From: VXYL01 sp965208525
GTDB taxonomy: Bacteria > Pseudomonadota > Gammaproteobacteria > Pseudomonadales > Azotimanducaceae
Assembly (NCBI GenBank): GCA_965208525.1
Contig: OZ242340.1
Location: forward strand, 3,472,001-3,536,000
Reading direction: 5' to 3'
Length of the DNA: 64,000 nucleotides
In this document: positions 51,023 to 61,704 of the stretch, one piece after another
Layout of the letters: every line of letters begins with the position of its first letter
Position numbering within the stretch: position 1 is the stretch's first letter
The notes under the pieces: generated by a model
What the model saw: only the letters and a program-made list of their open reading frames with translations
Told to the model about the DNA's origin: nothing
Database searches by the model: none
Made by a program: the position numbers and the translations under genes

Positions 51023-51202
51023 GCCCATCCGCTACAGCCGGACAGGTCAGAGCGAGACACGACCCGAACTATGGTGGTGTCTCACTTTGACCTTTCCGGC
51101 TGTAGCGGATGGGCTGGAAGCCGGCGATCGTGATCGACTGGCTGCCGGCGTCGTTCTGAATGGCGCGCCACGTGCTGTGCAAGTCACAATGAGACACCAC
51201 CC
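51023..51202. repeat. composite of insertion-sequence ends between modA and the sulfite reductase
   Basis: 51073-51202 begins GGTGGTGTCTCACTTTGACC (right end) and ends with the inverse of GGTGGTGTCTCATTGTGACT (left end), giving a 130-bp transposase-less derivative. Directly before it, 51023-51064 is an inverted second right end; it pairs with 51073-51114 at 38 of 42 positions, making a long hairpin. The ends match those at 19166-19240. Confidence 0.78.
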
Positions 51203-51280
51203 GAGTTACCGCCCCCCTTCCGCTTGATGGGCGGATTCGGCAATACTACGGAGTTTACCAACGTTCCCAGCAAAGGGCGC

Positions 51281-52922
<1,642 letters not shown>

Positions 52923-52939
<17 letters not shown>

Positions 52940-53384
52940 GGACCTCCAGATCGCCGAAGACGATTGGCGTTTGGTGGACGAGGGCCCTGCCGCACCGGGA
53001 CTGATCGCACCCCTCGACGCTTGGCGGGAGAACCCGGATGGCGCCGGCGTGTGGCTTCGCAGCGACACCGAAATCGACGTCGTGGCCGAAGAGGTGCTCG
53101 CGGCGCCGGTGATCGCCATCGAGTTCCCAGCCTTCGCCGACGGCCGGGGCCTCAGCATGGGCGCGCTCCTGCGCTCGCGCCACGGCTACCAAGGCGAACT
53201 GCGCGCCTTCGGCGAAGTGGTACCCGACCTCACCGAATACATGCATCGCTGCGGCTTCAACGCCTTCGTCATGGCGAGCGAGCGCGATGCCGAAGCCGCC
53301 ATCGCCAGCATCGGCCGCATGTCGGACCACTATCAGGCATCCGTGCGCGAACCAGTGCCACCGTTCCGACGCTCCACGGCTTGA
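52923..53384 (+). CDS. DUF934 protein, sulfite reductase partner
   Basis: A 153-residue protein of the DUF934 family (IAIEFPAFADGRGLSMGALL; LLRSRHGYQGELRA; FNAFVMASERDAE). These proteins almost always follow CysI-type sulfite reductase in proteobacteria and are thought to assist it, though the biochemistry is not settled. The start ATG lies 17 bases inside the reductase gene, so they are co-translated. Confidence 0.9.
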
Positions 53385-53406
53385 GGGGCGCCAGGCCCGA
53401 AGGGTC

Positions 53407-54576
53407 ATGGAAACCGGCATCATCGAGTCGTTCTTCATCATCTTCGTCGGCGCGGCGGCGCTGGCGACGTTTGCGCTGTACACGCGTCAGCCGCTCATCG
53501 TTGCCTACATCGCGGTCGGCTGCGTGCTCGGTCCAAACGCGCTCGCGCTGGTGGCGGACCCCGCCTTGCTGGCGGAGGTGGGCGAGATCGGCATCATTTT
53601 CTTGCTCTATCTCGTCGGCCTGGACCTGCCGCCAAACAAGCTCAAGGACCTGTTCCGGAAGTCGGTGCTGACGGCGTTAGGCAGCTCGGCCGCTTTCTTC
53701 GCGGTGGGCTTCGGGGTGCTGTATGCGTTCGGCTTCACGCTGGCGGAAGCCTGCATCGGCGGCGTTGCGGCCATGTTCTCGAGCACGATTCTTGGCATCA
53801 AGCTCTTGCCCACCACCGTGCTGCACCATCGTCACATCGGCGAGTTGGTCATCAGTTTGCTGCTGATTCAGGACGTGATCGCAATCCTTGCACTGCTGGT
53901 GCTGGCGGCGCTCTCCACTGCGGACTCCGGCAGCGCCCTCGGCATTGCCATTCAGGTGGTTGTGGCATTGCCAGCGGTGGCTGTGGTCGCCGCAGTGGGC
54001 GTGCGCTATCTGATCGTGCCCGTGATCGCCCGTTTCGATGCGTTTCACGAGTTCATCTTCTTGCTGGCGGTGGGCTGGTGCCTCGGCATCGCCAGCCTCG
54101 GCCACCTGGTGGGGCTCTCGTTCGAGATCGGCGCCATCGTTGCCGGCGTGTCGCTCGCCAATTCCCCCATCGCGCAGTACATCACCGAGAGCCTGCGCCC
54201 CTTGCGGGATTTCTTTCTGGTGCTTTTCTTCTTCTCCGTTGGCGCCGCCATCGACCCGTTACTGCTAGCGAAAATGGCAGTGCCCACCTTGATCCTCGCC
54301 GTAGTCCTCGTGGCCATCAAGCCGCCCGTGTTCCGCGCCTTGCTGCGCTGGCAGGGAGAGCCGAGCGGCGCATCCACGGAAGCCGGCTTTCGCTTGGGCC
54401 AGGCGAGCGAGTTCTCGCTGCTGTTGACCTACGTTGCCGGCGCAGCCTTGCTGTCGGCAGAGGCAGCGCATGTCATTCAGGGGGCGACGGTGGTAACGCT
54501 GCTGGTCTCCACCTACCTCGTGATCTTCCGCTACCCGAGCCCAATCGCGGTTTCGGAACGGCTGCGGCGGAACTGA
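53407..54576 (+). CDS. cation:proton antiporter, CPA2 (KefB/RosB-like)
   Basis: A 389-residue inner-membrane antiporter with about 12 helices. LLYLVGLDLPP, AAMFSSTILGIKLLP, LLIQDVIAIL (core acidic residue) and SFEIGAIVAGVSLANS are typical of the Na+/H+ exchanger domain. It has no C-terminal TrkA-N/RCK domain, so it is a short form not gated by NAD or glutathione. It follows DUF934 by 22 bp. K+ or Na+ specificity cannot be read. Confidence 0.88.
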   Translation: METGIIESFFIIFVGAAALATFALYTRQPLIVAYIAVGCVLGPNALALVADPALLAEVGEIGIIFLLYLVGLDLPPNKLKDLFRKSVLTALGSSAAFFAVGFGVLYAFGFTLAEACIGGVAAMFSSTILGIKLLPTTVLHHRHIGELVISLLLIQDVIAILALLVLAALSTADSGSALGIAIQVVVALPAVAVVAAVGVRYLIVPVIARFDAFHEFIFLLAVGWCLGIASLGHLVGLSFEIGAIVAGVSLANSPIAQYITESLRPLRDFFLVLFFFSVGAAIDPLLLAKMAVPTLILAVVLVAIKPPVFRALLRWQGEPSGASTEAGFRLGQASEFSLLLTYVAGAALLSAEAAHVIQGATVVTLLVSTYLVIFRYPSPIAVSERLRRN

Positions 54577-54590
54577 CGCCGGGCTTGTTG

Positions 54591-57500
54591 TCAGAACTCG
54601 AACCTAAGGCCCAGCCGAATTCGATACACGGACCGCGAGGCAGAGGGGAACTCCGCCGCGATCGCTCGGAAGCTGTTGTAGCGGTACACGCAGTCCGACC
54701 GGTTGCGGCATGTGGTCCTGGGCGCATCGCCAATCAGTGCTGGCGCCGCGTCCACGCCGAGTGCCGCCACGTCGGCCCTGGACAGAAGGTCCGCCCGCAC
54801 CACCGCAGCCTGGCCGAAGCTGGGACCGGAGTGGTAGGTGCCCCAGTCGTCGTTCACGAGATTCAGCGCGTTCTCGATGTCCAGAACGACGCTGGCGCGG
54901 CTCTCGCCCGTCCAGCGGTTCAGCACGCTGAGGCGAGGCAGGTCCACGCGCAGGCGGACGTCCCAGACCTGATTGAGGCCGGCGTCAGCCGAGTTGACTT
55001 CGTGGATGCCCGACGGCACGTCGTTGTCGCCGAGGTACGCGAAGAAGGCGCCCTGGTCGAAGCCTTGGCCATACACTACAGCAGGGTCGCTCGGCCCCGC
55101 AGGCACGTAAAGAGGGCTGTTGTCGTAGGGGCTCTCGCCGGCACCGGCGCGGCCGAACAGGGCGTTGCCGCGGTCCACATTGAAGGTGTAGGTGAAGAGA
55201 TCACCGGACCAGGCGCGCGCGAAAAGGTCAGCCCGCACACGGAGGCCACCGAACTCCCGCTCATAGCCGAAGCTGAGCTTCCAGGCATGGGTGACCTGAT
55301 GCGGCGACGTGCGCGGCGACGGGTTGTTGCGGTCCGCATCGACGATGCTGCGCCAGTTGGAGATGCCGCGCGAAGAGGTGCCTTCCGTGACGGCTTCGAC
55401 GTCCTGCCATGCGTAGCTCAGCTGCACGTCGATGCCGCTGTCATGGCGCTTCGCCACGGCGGCCGTGAGAACCCGGCTCAAGCCTTCGCTGTGGTTGCCG
55501 AGGGTGACGAGGTTGGGCTGCCCCAAGTCGTCGAGGTCCGCATAGATGCGCCGGCCATCAGGCGCCGTGCCGGTCGGCAAGGCATGATCCAGTTGCGTCT
55601 GCGCTAGGTTCCGCCAGAGGAAACCGTGTTCTGTGCGAGTGACGAGCGCCTGCGCCGTGAAGACGTAACCGTCGCCGAACCCCAAACCGCCGGCGTCGAG
55701 ATCCAGTGTCCGCTCAACGCGCAGCGACGCCTTCCAGTCGGACGGAACCTCGAAGTCGGGGGCGATGGCGTCGAGCGGTGTCGCGTTGCCGCCTGATACC
55801 CGAGCGAGCAGTTCCGCCGGCACGACCCTCGGCGATACACCGCTGGCGGTCACGCGGGAGAACACGGTGGGCACCTGGAAGGCGTTCGATGTCCACACCT
55901 TGGGATCGCCGCCGGCAAAGCGGCCAATGCCACCCGTGACTAGGGTTCGGGCGAGGCCGGTCCAGCGCAGGCTCAGCCGCGGCATCAGCAGGCTCAAGCC
56001 ATCGAGGCCTCGATCGGTCCGCACGCCGTAGGTGGTCGCGACAAGGGGGCTGAAGGCCGGTCGGTCCTCTTGGGAGAAGCGCTCCAGACGAACGCCGGCG
56101 GTGAGTTCAAGCTCGTCACGCAACTGCCAGGTGTCCTGCGCGAACAGCGTCGCGCGCCGGTACCCCCACGCTGCCGCGCCGTCCGCCGCGTTGTTCGAGG
56201 GGACGTTGACATAGTCGACCCGCGCCGTGCGGTCCACGACGGCCGCATAGTCGGCGAACACGAACCGACCGTTCGAGCCCGGCACGAACAGGTTGTACAA
56301 GTCAAAGGACTCGAGCTCGGCGCCAACGCGCAGGATGTGCTCGCCAGCGAGATAGTCGAAAGCGGCATACAGCTGCAGACGCTCGTCGTCGTACGCATTG
56401 GCATGGCGGAAGCGGTCGCAGCCGGCAACGATGTCCACCTCGCCCGTCAGCAATCCCGCCAGTGGCGACCCGACAAGGTCGTCCGCGGCGATGCCATCGA
56501 ATTCCAGCGCCCCAACGCCCTCTGCCCGGCAGTTCTGGCCGCGGGAGAAGCGCTTGAGATTGGCGCGCAGCGTGGTCGAGGCGCGGTCGCTCCAATCGGA
56601 AAAGAGCTGCGCCGTGTACGCAGCGAGGTCCACAGGCACGTCGATCCACGCCGAGACCAGCCGGTCCGCGGCCGTGGATGTGCCGGTCTCCTGACTGCGC
56701 TGGTAGGTGAACGACGCCCGATGCCGCTCACCGGCGTTCCAGTCGAGCTTCACGAGCGTGCGCTCCGAGCCCTCGGGCGTCGCTGCGGCTGCGGGGCGGC
56801 CACCGGGGTCGTAGCCGTACACGTCCTGGATCACGCCCCGCAGCGCCTCGAAGAAGCCGGGCCCGATGCCGTGGGTGGTGTCGAAGGCAGCGAAATCCTG
56901 GGGTTCGACGGCCTCGAATTGATCGTGGGAAAGGAACACGAAGAGCTTGTCGGCGACGAGTGGCCCGCCGACCGAAAGACCAAACTCCTTCTCCTCGAAC
57001 TCTGCCGGAGCGAAGGGCCGGTCGCCGTCGTAGGTGTTGCCCACCTGACCGTCGCCGTGGAAGTAGTAGAAGGCGGCACCGTCCCATTCGTTGGTGCCCG
57101 ACTTGGTTGTGACGTTGACAAGGCCACCGGTGAAGCCGGATGCGCTGACGGAATAGTCCGAGGCGACCAGCGAAGCGGATTCGATTGCGTCGAGGTTGAT
57201 GGGCGAACGACCCGTGGCGTAGGTGCTCGTGCCGAGACCGAAGTCGTCCTGCTGCAGCGAGCCGTCGATGGCGAGACCATTGAAACGGGGGTTGACGCCA
57301 CCCACCGAGAGGTTGCCCTCGCCCCGCGACTGCGCGAGCGGATCCCGCAGCAGCGTGCGGATGACGTCCCGCGTGACGCTCGGCTGGCTGCCGATGTCTT
57401 CCGCGGTGTAGGCCGAGCCAACGCCGTTGTTCAAACCGCGTTCGAGTGGTGCGGCGATGGCTGTCGCGACGACTTCCTCAACGTCAAGGGGAATCATTGC

Positions 57501-57881
57501 AACGACGAGCGGCCGTTGCGCGCCCGCCTTGAGCGTCACGGGCGTGAACGTGCGGCGGCGATGGCCGTCCGCGGAAAACCGCATCTCGTAGGGGCCGCCA
57601 ACCCGCAGGCCGGACTGGTAAAAGGCGCCGTTGGCGGCGGCAACGGCCACCGCAACGGTTCCCGAAGGCTTGTGGACGATCTCGATCCGCGCATCGCCAA
57701 GAGGCTCGCCCGTGATGGTTCGGACATAGCCGTTGACCGCGGCAGAGGTGGTTGCGGCGAGGGTGCCGGCAGCCGCCAAGGTCACGGCCATGCAGACGAG
57801 ACCCTGAAAGCCTGCCACCAACGACGTGCGCCAAGCTGTCCTGCCACAGGCCTTCGCGCGCCCGTCAGGACGCGCGGTCAA
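54591..57881 (-). CDS. Oar-like TonB-dependent receptor with carboxypeptidase-regulatory domain
   Basis: A 1,096-residue outer-membrane protein. A signal peptide (SLVAGFQGLVCMAVTLAAAG) is followed by a carboxypeptidase-regulatory-like beta domain (VNGYVRTITGEPLGDARIEI, about 50-140). Then a plug with LSVGGVNPRFNGLAIDGS and LVNVTTKSGTNEWDGA, and a large barrel ending IRLGLRFEF. This layout matches Oar proteins, which handle peptides or large substrates. The TTG start at 57881 is preferred because AAGGAGG precedes it; a TTG at 57947 would overlap the upstream gene. Confidence 0.87.
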   Translation of the reverse strand: MTARPDGRAKACGRTAWRTSLVAGFQGLVCMAVTLAAAGTLAATTSAAVNGYVRTITGEPLGDARIEIVHKPSGTVAVAVAAANGAFYQSGLRVGGPYEMRFSADGHRRRTFTPVTLKAGAQRPLVVAMIPLDVEEVVATAIAAPLERGLNNGVGSAYTAEDIGSQPSVTRDVIRTLLRDPLAQSRGEGNLSVGGVNPRFNGLAIDGSLQQDDFGLGTSTYATGRSPINLDAIESASLVASDYSVSASGFTGGLVNVTTKSGTNEWDGAAFYYFHGDGQVGNTYDGDRPFAPAEFEEKEFGLSVGGPLVADKLFVFLSHDQFEAVEPQDFAAFDTTHGIGPGFFEALRGVIQDVYGYDPGGRPAAAATPEGSERTLVKLDWNAGERHRASFTYQRSQETGTSTAADRLVSAWIDVPVDLAAYTAQLFSDWSDRASTTLRANLKRFSRGQNCRAEGVGALEFDGIAADDLVGSPLAGLLTGEVDIVAGCDRFRHANAYDDERLQLYAAFDYLAGEHILRVGAELESFDLYNLFVPGSNGRFVFADYAAVVDRTARVDYVNVPSNNAADGAAAWGYRRATLFAQDTWQLRDELELTAGVRLERFSQEDRPAFSPLVATTYGVRTDRGLDGLSLLMPRLSLRWTGLARTLVTGGIGRFAGGDPKVWTSNAFQVPTVFSRVTASGVSPRVVPAELLARVSGGNATPLDAIAPDFEVPSDWKASLRVERTLDLDAGGLGFGDGYVFTAQALVTRTEHGFLWRNLAQTQLDHALPTGTAPDGRRIYADLDDLGQPNLVTLGNHSEGLSRVLTAAVAKRHDSGIDVQLSYAWQDVEAVTEGTSSRGISNWRSIVDADRNNPSPRTSPHQVTHAWKLSFGYEREFGGLRVRADLFARAWSGDLFTYTFNVDRGNALFGRAGAGESPYDNSPLYVPAGPSDPAVVYGQGFDQGAFFAYLGDNDVPSGIHEVNSADAGLNQVWDVRLRVDLPRLSVLNRWTGESRASVVLDIENALNLVNDDWGTYHSGPSFGQAAVVRADLLSRADVAALGVDAAPALIGDAPRTTCRNRSDCVYRYNSFRAIAAEFPSASRSVYRIRLGLRFEF

Positions 57882-57927
57882 GCCATCCTCCTTGGCCGCT
57901 GCGACGGCGTGCCGGCGTTTCGCGCCT

Positions 57928-58923
57928 TCAAGCGTTTGGATTGACAAGGCCCCTGCCCACCATCTCGCCGGCCAAGATGCGGTCGATGGCGCCGGAAAGC
58001 TCGCCCAGGGTCAGGCTTTCCACCAGCACATCGGTGTCGGCAAGACGCCAGTCGCTGCCCAAGCGGTTCCAGATTTCTGCCTTCTGCGGCAGCGGCAGTT
58101 CCACCGAGTCGACGCCGAGCAGGTTGACGTGGCGAAGGATGAACGGCAGCACGGAAGCGGCGAACTGCGGCGATGCCACGAGGCCGCAGGCGGCGAGGCT
58201 CGCGCCATAGCGCAGCGACTTGACGGCATTGAAGAGGATGTCGCCGCCCACGGTGTCCACCACTCCGCCCCAAGTCTCGCGCAGGAGGGGGCGGTCGCCT
58301 CCCGCCGCGGCGTCTTCGCGAGACAGGATGGTGGTAGCGCCGATTCCTTGCAGGAACTCGTGCCGATCCGCCTTCCCGGTCACGGCATGAACCTCGTAGC
58401 CGAGATGAGCGAGCAGCATGACAGCCACCGAACCAACGCCGCCGGTGGCGCCAGTGACCAGCACAGGGCCGCCATCCGGTTCCATGCCAGCAGCTTCAAG
58501 CTTGTGCACGCAAAGCGCAGCGGTGAAGCCGGCGGTGCCAAGCACCATGCTGGAGCGAAGGTCAAGCCCCGCCGGCATCGGCACGGCCCAGCCGGCCGGC
58601 ACGCGGATACGGCCGGCGAAGCCTCCTGCCGTGTTCATGCCAAGATCAAAGCCGATGACGATCACCTCGTCGCCGGCAGCGAAATCTGCACTGGCCGACT
58701 CCACCACCGTGCCGGCGGCATCGATGCCGGGCGTGTGCGGGAAGTTGCGGGTGACGCCAGGATTGCCGGTGGCGGAAAGCGCATCCTTGTAGTTGAGTGA
58801 CGAATACGCCACGTCGATCAGGAGGTCGCCCTCCGGCAGATCGCCGCTGTCGCGCTCCACCACGCTGCGCGAATACTCCCGACTGCCGGTCTTCTCTACC
58901 CAAAACGCGCGGAACGAACTCAT
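57928..58923 (-). CDS. MDR-family acrylyl-CoA reductase / quinone oxidoreductase (YhdH/AcuI-like)
   Basis: A 331-residue zinc-free medium-chain reductase. SSLNYKDALSATGNPGVTR and FPHTPGIDAAGTVVES mark the YhdH/AcuI branch; the NADPH site is VTGATGGVGSVAVMLL (about 151-166). Proteins of this branch reduce acrylyl-CoA to propionyl-CoA, important in DMSP breakdown, or small quinones. ATG 58923 has a strong AAAGGAGG. No other DMSP gene is seen in the window. Confidence 0.88.
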   Translation of the reverse strand: MSSFRAFWVEKTGSREYSRSVVERDSGDLPEGDLLIDVAYSSLNYKDALSATGNPGVTRNFPHTPGIDAAGTVVESASADFAAGDEVIVIGFDLGMNTAGGFAGRIRVPAGWAVPMPAGLDLRSSMVLGTAGFTAALCVHKLEAAGMEPDGGPVLVTGATGGVGSVAVMLLAHLGYEVHAVTGKADRHEFLQGIGATTILSREDAAAGGDRPLLRETWGGVVDTVGGDILFNAVKSLRYGASLAACGLVASPQFAASVLPFILRHVNLLGVDSVELPLPQKAEIWNRLGSDWRLADTDVLVESLTLGELSGAIDRILAGEMVGRGLVNPNA

Positions 58924-58978
58924 CGAATCCTCCTTTCCTGTCAAATCACACTTGCCGTCGAAGCGTCATTTCCCGCAA

Positions 58979-59060
58979 GGCGATCCTTGTGGTCGCCCGT
59001 CCTTTCTTGGCTCCGAAAACGGCGTCGGTACTCAGGCACGGGCGACAACTGGGATCGCCC
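58979..59060. repeat. GGCGATCC/GGTCGCC palindromes, two copies
   Basis: GGCGATCC-TTGT-GGTCGCC (58979-58997) and GGCGACAACTGGGATCGCCC (59041-59060), both related to 18332-18350. They occupy the gap between the reductase and sohB. Confidence 0.5.
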
Positions 59061-59085
59061 CTACGGCGCGCCTCGTCACCGCCGC

Positions 59086-60231
59086 CTAACCCCACCTGCT
59101 GATCAAACCCACCAGCCGTTGCATCACCTTGGCCGTGCCGTCGCTGAAACGTTCCATCGCCCGTTCGATGGGGGTCTGGGGCAACACCCAGCGCACCTCG
59201 AAGACGTCGGCTTCGTCGCAGGCACCAGCAAGGTATTCGTCGCTGGTCACCAAGCGATCCACCAGCGCCCGGTCCAAAGCGCGCTGTCCGGCCCAAGCCT
59301 CGCCGGTGGAAACGGCTTCCAGGTCCAGCCCTGGCCGGAACTCGCCAACGAACTCCTGGAACATCGCGTGGATGTCGTTCAGTTCCTCGAGGAACTTGGC
59401 GCGGGCCTCTTCTGTGTTCTCGCCAAACACCGTCAGCGTGCGCTTGTAGCGGCCAGCGGTGTGCAGTTCCACGTCCACGTCGTGTTTCTTCAGCAGCCGG
59501 TTGACGTTTGGCACCTGCGCCACGACGCCGATGGAGCCCACGAGGGCGAACGGCGCCGCCAGGATGGTGTTGGCAACGGCGGCCATCATGTAGCCGCCGC
59601 TGGCTGCGACCCGGTCCACAGCGACGACGAGGTTCACCCCACGGGCACGAAACCGCGCCAACTGCGATGCGCCGAGGCCGTAGCCTTGCACCATGCCTCC
59701 AGCGCTTTGCAGACGCACCACCACCTCGTCTTCGCTGCCAGCGGCGGCCAGCACAGCGGTCACTTCGTGGCGCAGGCCGTCGACGCCACTCGCCGCCGGA
59801 TCGCCGTCAAAGTCGAGCACAAAGATGCGGCGCCGTTTGTCGTCCTGCGCCTGTCCTTCTGCTGGCTCGGCAGTCTCCGCAGGCTCCACTTCGGCCGTTG
59901 CCTCCACCGCGACTTCGGCCGCTGCCGGCGGGCGTTTTCGCTTCCGCTTCCAAGCCTTGAGGCGGGCCTTCTCCGCTGCCTTGGCCACAGCCTTCTCGGC
60001 CTTCATCCGCTTGCGGTATTCCGCATGCGGGGTCAGCGCGTGTTCGAGCACATGCCGCATGTCGCGCAGCACGTCGTTGAGTGGCGTTACCTCAATGTGT
60101 CCCCTTGGCCTCTGTTGCCGATGTGCGCGACGATGGCCAGCACTGGCGATGGCGCCGATGACGACCACGATTGCCACGACGATGGTGGCAACCCTGGCGA
60201 GGAAGCCGAGATAATCGAACAGGAATTCCAT
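59086..60231 (-). CDS. sohB: SohB-type membrane-anchored S49 peptidase
   Basis: A 381-residue S49 (signal-peptide-peptidase family) protease. One N-terminal membrane helix (VATIVVAIVVVIGAIASA) is followed by a charged region rich in K and A (about 90-135) and a protease domain. The catalytic Ser is in VDRVAASGGYMMA and the Lys in GRYKRTLTVFGEN, the Ser-Lys dyad. The periplasmic or cytoplasmic side of the domain follows SohB of E. coli. The length (349 in E. coli) is stretched by the charged linker. ATG 60231. Confidence 0.9.
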   Translation of the reverse strand: MEFLFDYLGFLARVATIVVAIVVVIGAIASAGHRRAHRQQRPRGHIEVTPLNDVLRDMRHVLEHALTPHAEYRKRMKAEKAVAKAAEKARLKAWKRKRKRPPAAAEVAVEATAEVEPAETAEPAEGQAQDDKRRRIFVLDFDGDPAASGVDGLRHEVTAVLAAAGSEDEVVVRLQSAGGMVQGYGLGASQLARFRARGVNLVVAVDRVAASGGYMMAAVANTILAAPFALVGSIGVVAQVPNVNRLLKKHDVDVELHTAGRYKRTLTVFGENTEEARAKFLEELNDIHAMFQEFVGEFRPGLDLEAVSTGEAWAGQRALDRALVDRLVTSDEYLAGACDEADVFEVRWVLPQTPIERAMERFSDGTAKVMQRLVGLISRWG

Positions 60232-60356
60232 TCTGGCGGCGCGGGCCTCGCGGCGTGAGGGCAAAGCGGCGAAGTTTGTCGGAACGAGGGGATTGCGGCA
60301 AGGCGTTTATTCTTGGCGTTGTTTCAAGCCGCAGGCGGCCATGCGCCAACGACACG

Positions 60357-60692
60357 ATGCAACTGCGCCCCCAACTCGAACGTCGCGCTCAAGCCGCGGT
60401 CACGACTGGCCTCGACCTCACAATCGAGCTCCACGTTGCGGGCGAGCCCCCCATCGGCATCGCCCTGACAGACGGCAATATCCGCTTCGACCCATTGGGC
60501 AAGCCCGACGCAACCTTCCGCTTCGACAGCCCAGAAACCGCGGCAACAATCCTCTACGAAGACGGCGACTTCATCACGGCGTTCATGGAAGCCTTCATGG
60601 CCGGCACGGTCCGCAGCGACGGCAACCTGCCATTCACCTTCACGTTGCTGAGCCTCTTCCGCCGCGGCCTCCACCTGCAGAGGCCGGACTGA
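60357..60692 (+). CDS. SCP2 sterol-binding domain protein
   Basis: A 111-residue lipid-binding domain: IELHVAGEPPIGIALTDGNI, then PDATFRFDSPETAATILY and a C-terminal helix FMEAFMAGTVRSDGN, the SCP2/UbiJ-like fold. It may bind ubiquinone precursors, fatty acyl-CoA or sterol-like lipids. Divergent from sohB and convergent with nudC. Confidence 0.83.
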   Translation: MQLRPQLERRAQAAVTTGLDLTIELHVAGEPPIGIALTDGNIRFDPLGKPDATFRFDSPETAATILYEDGDFITAFMEAFMAGTVRSDGNLPFTFTLLSLFRRGLHLQRPD

Positions 60693-60743
60693 GGCACCTC
60701 GCAGGCCGCCTTAGCGAGAGGATGAGACTTCGCCCAAGGGTGC

Positions 60744-61592
60744 CTACGAGGCCGCTGCCGATTTCTCGTCGATGAAGGCGTCGATGAGCCAACGGGAGAT
60801 GGCGGTACCGCCAGGAACGTTGGGCAGCTCGCGGAAGTGGAACCAGCGCGCCTCGGCGATTTCCCCTTCCTGGCAGACGATGTCGCCACCATCGTAGTCG
60901 GCATGGAAGCCGAGCATGAGGGAATTGGGGAACGGCCAGGATTGGCTGCCGAGATAGCGCAGATTCTTCACTTGGATGCCGACTTCCTCGGCCACCTCGC
61001 GATGCACCGTCTGTTCGATGGATTCCCCCGGTTCAACGAACCCCGCCAGCGTCGAGTACATGCCCGTGGGCCAGCGGGCGTTGCGGGCGAGGAGCATCCT
61101 CTCGCCGTCGCGCACCAGCACGATGATGGAGGGGGATAGACGCGGGTAGGTGGTGAGGTCGCATTCCGGGCAATGCTTGGCGCGGTCCTCGACATGGTCG
61201 TCGTTCAAGCCACCGCAGCGGCCGCAGTGGCGGTGGTCGCGGTTCCACTCGGCGATCTGCTTGGCACGGCCGGCGAGATAGAAAAAGTCCGGATCCACCC
61301 TCCCGAGCCAGCCGCGCAGCCCTGACACGGCGTAGCCCTCCGGCACGGCGCCGCTCGCCGCCAGCACATAGCAGGCACGGTTTTCCCAGCGCCCTAGGTA
61401 GTGGCGGAAATCCACCTGCACGTCGAGCCAACGGAATTCGTCGGCGGTGACCGGACGCGGAATCCCGTGCTCGGTGATGGACAGCAACTCGTCGGCGCCC
61501 AAGAACACGAAGTAGTATGCCTCGGCGCCCTCCAGCCCGCTCGGCGGCTCGACTTCGGAGATGAACTTCGACGGGTTGATGGGCCACAACAT
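60744..61592 (-). CDS. nudC: NAD+ diphosphatase (Nudix hydrolase)
   Basis: A 282-residue enzyme that hydrolyses NAD(H) and removes NAD caps from RNA. An N-terminal domain is followed by a four-cysteine zinc site (CGRCGG and CPEC) and the Nudix box GFVEPGESIEQ continuing through REVAEEVG. SQSWPFPNSLMLGF after the box is the NudC-specific motif. The length is close to the usual 257-280. ATG 61592; the gene is divergent from nhaB. Confidence 0.93.
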   Translation of the reverse strand: MLWPINPSKFISEVEPPSGLEGAEAYYFVFLGADELLSITEHGIPRPVTADEFRWLDVQVDFRHYLGRWENRACYVLAASGAVPEGYAVSGLRGWLGRVDPDFFYLAGRAKQIAEWNRDHRHCGRCGGLNDDHVEDRAKHCPECDLTTYPRLSPSIIVLVRDGERMLLARNARWPTGMYSTLAGFVEPGESIEQTVHREVAEEVGIQVKNLRYLGSQSWPFPNSLMLGFHADYDGGDIVCQEGEIAEARWFHFRELPNVPGGTAISRWLIDAFIDEKSAAAS

Positions 61593-61704
61593 GCGCTCGA
61601 TCCCGTTGCTATACTGCGCCGCCGATTCTACCGACCCGCGCCCCCTCACGACAGGGCGACGGTTCTAACGCCAGCCCGAAAGCAGTCACGAGAGGGAGCA
61701 TCGA

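Noticed and set aside
50953..51060. upstream starts for modA (51060)
   Set aside because: A frame from 51060 translates an insertion-sequence end; the signal peptide starts further in.
54078..55607. 509-codon plus-strand frame after the antiporter
   Set aside because: Overlaps the antiporter in another register and then runs antisense to the Oar-like receptor.
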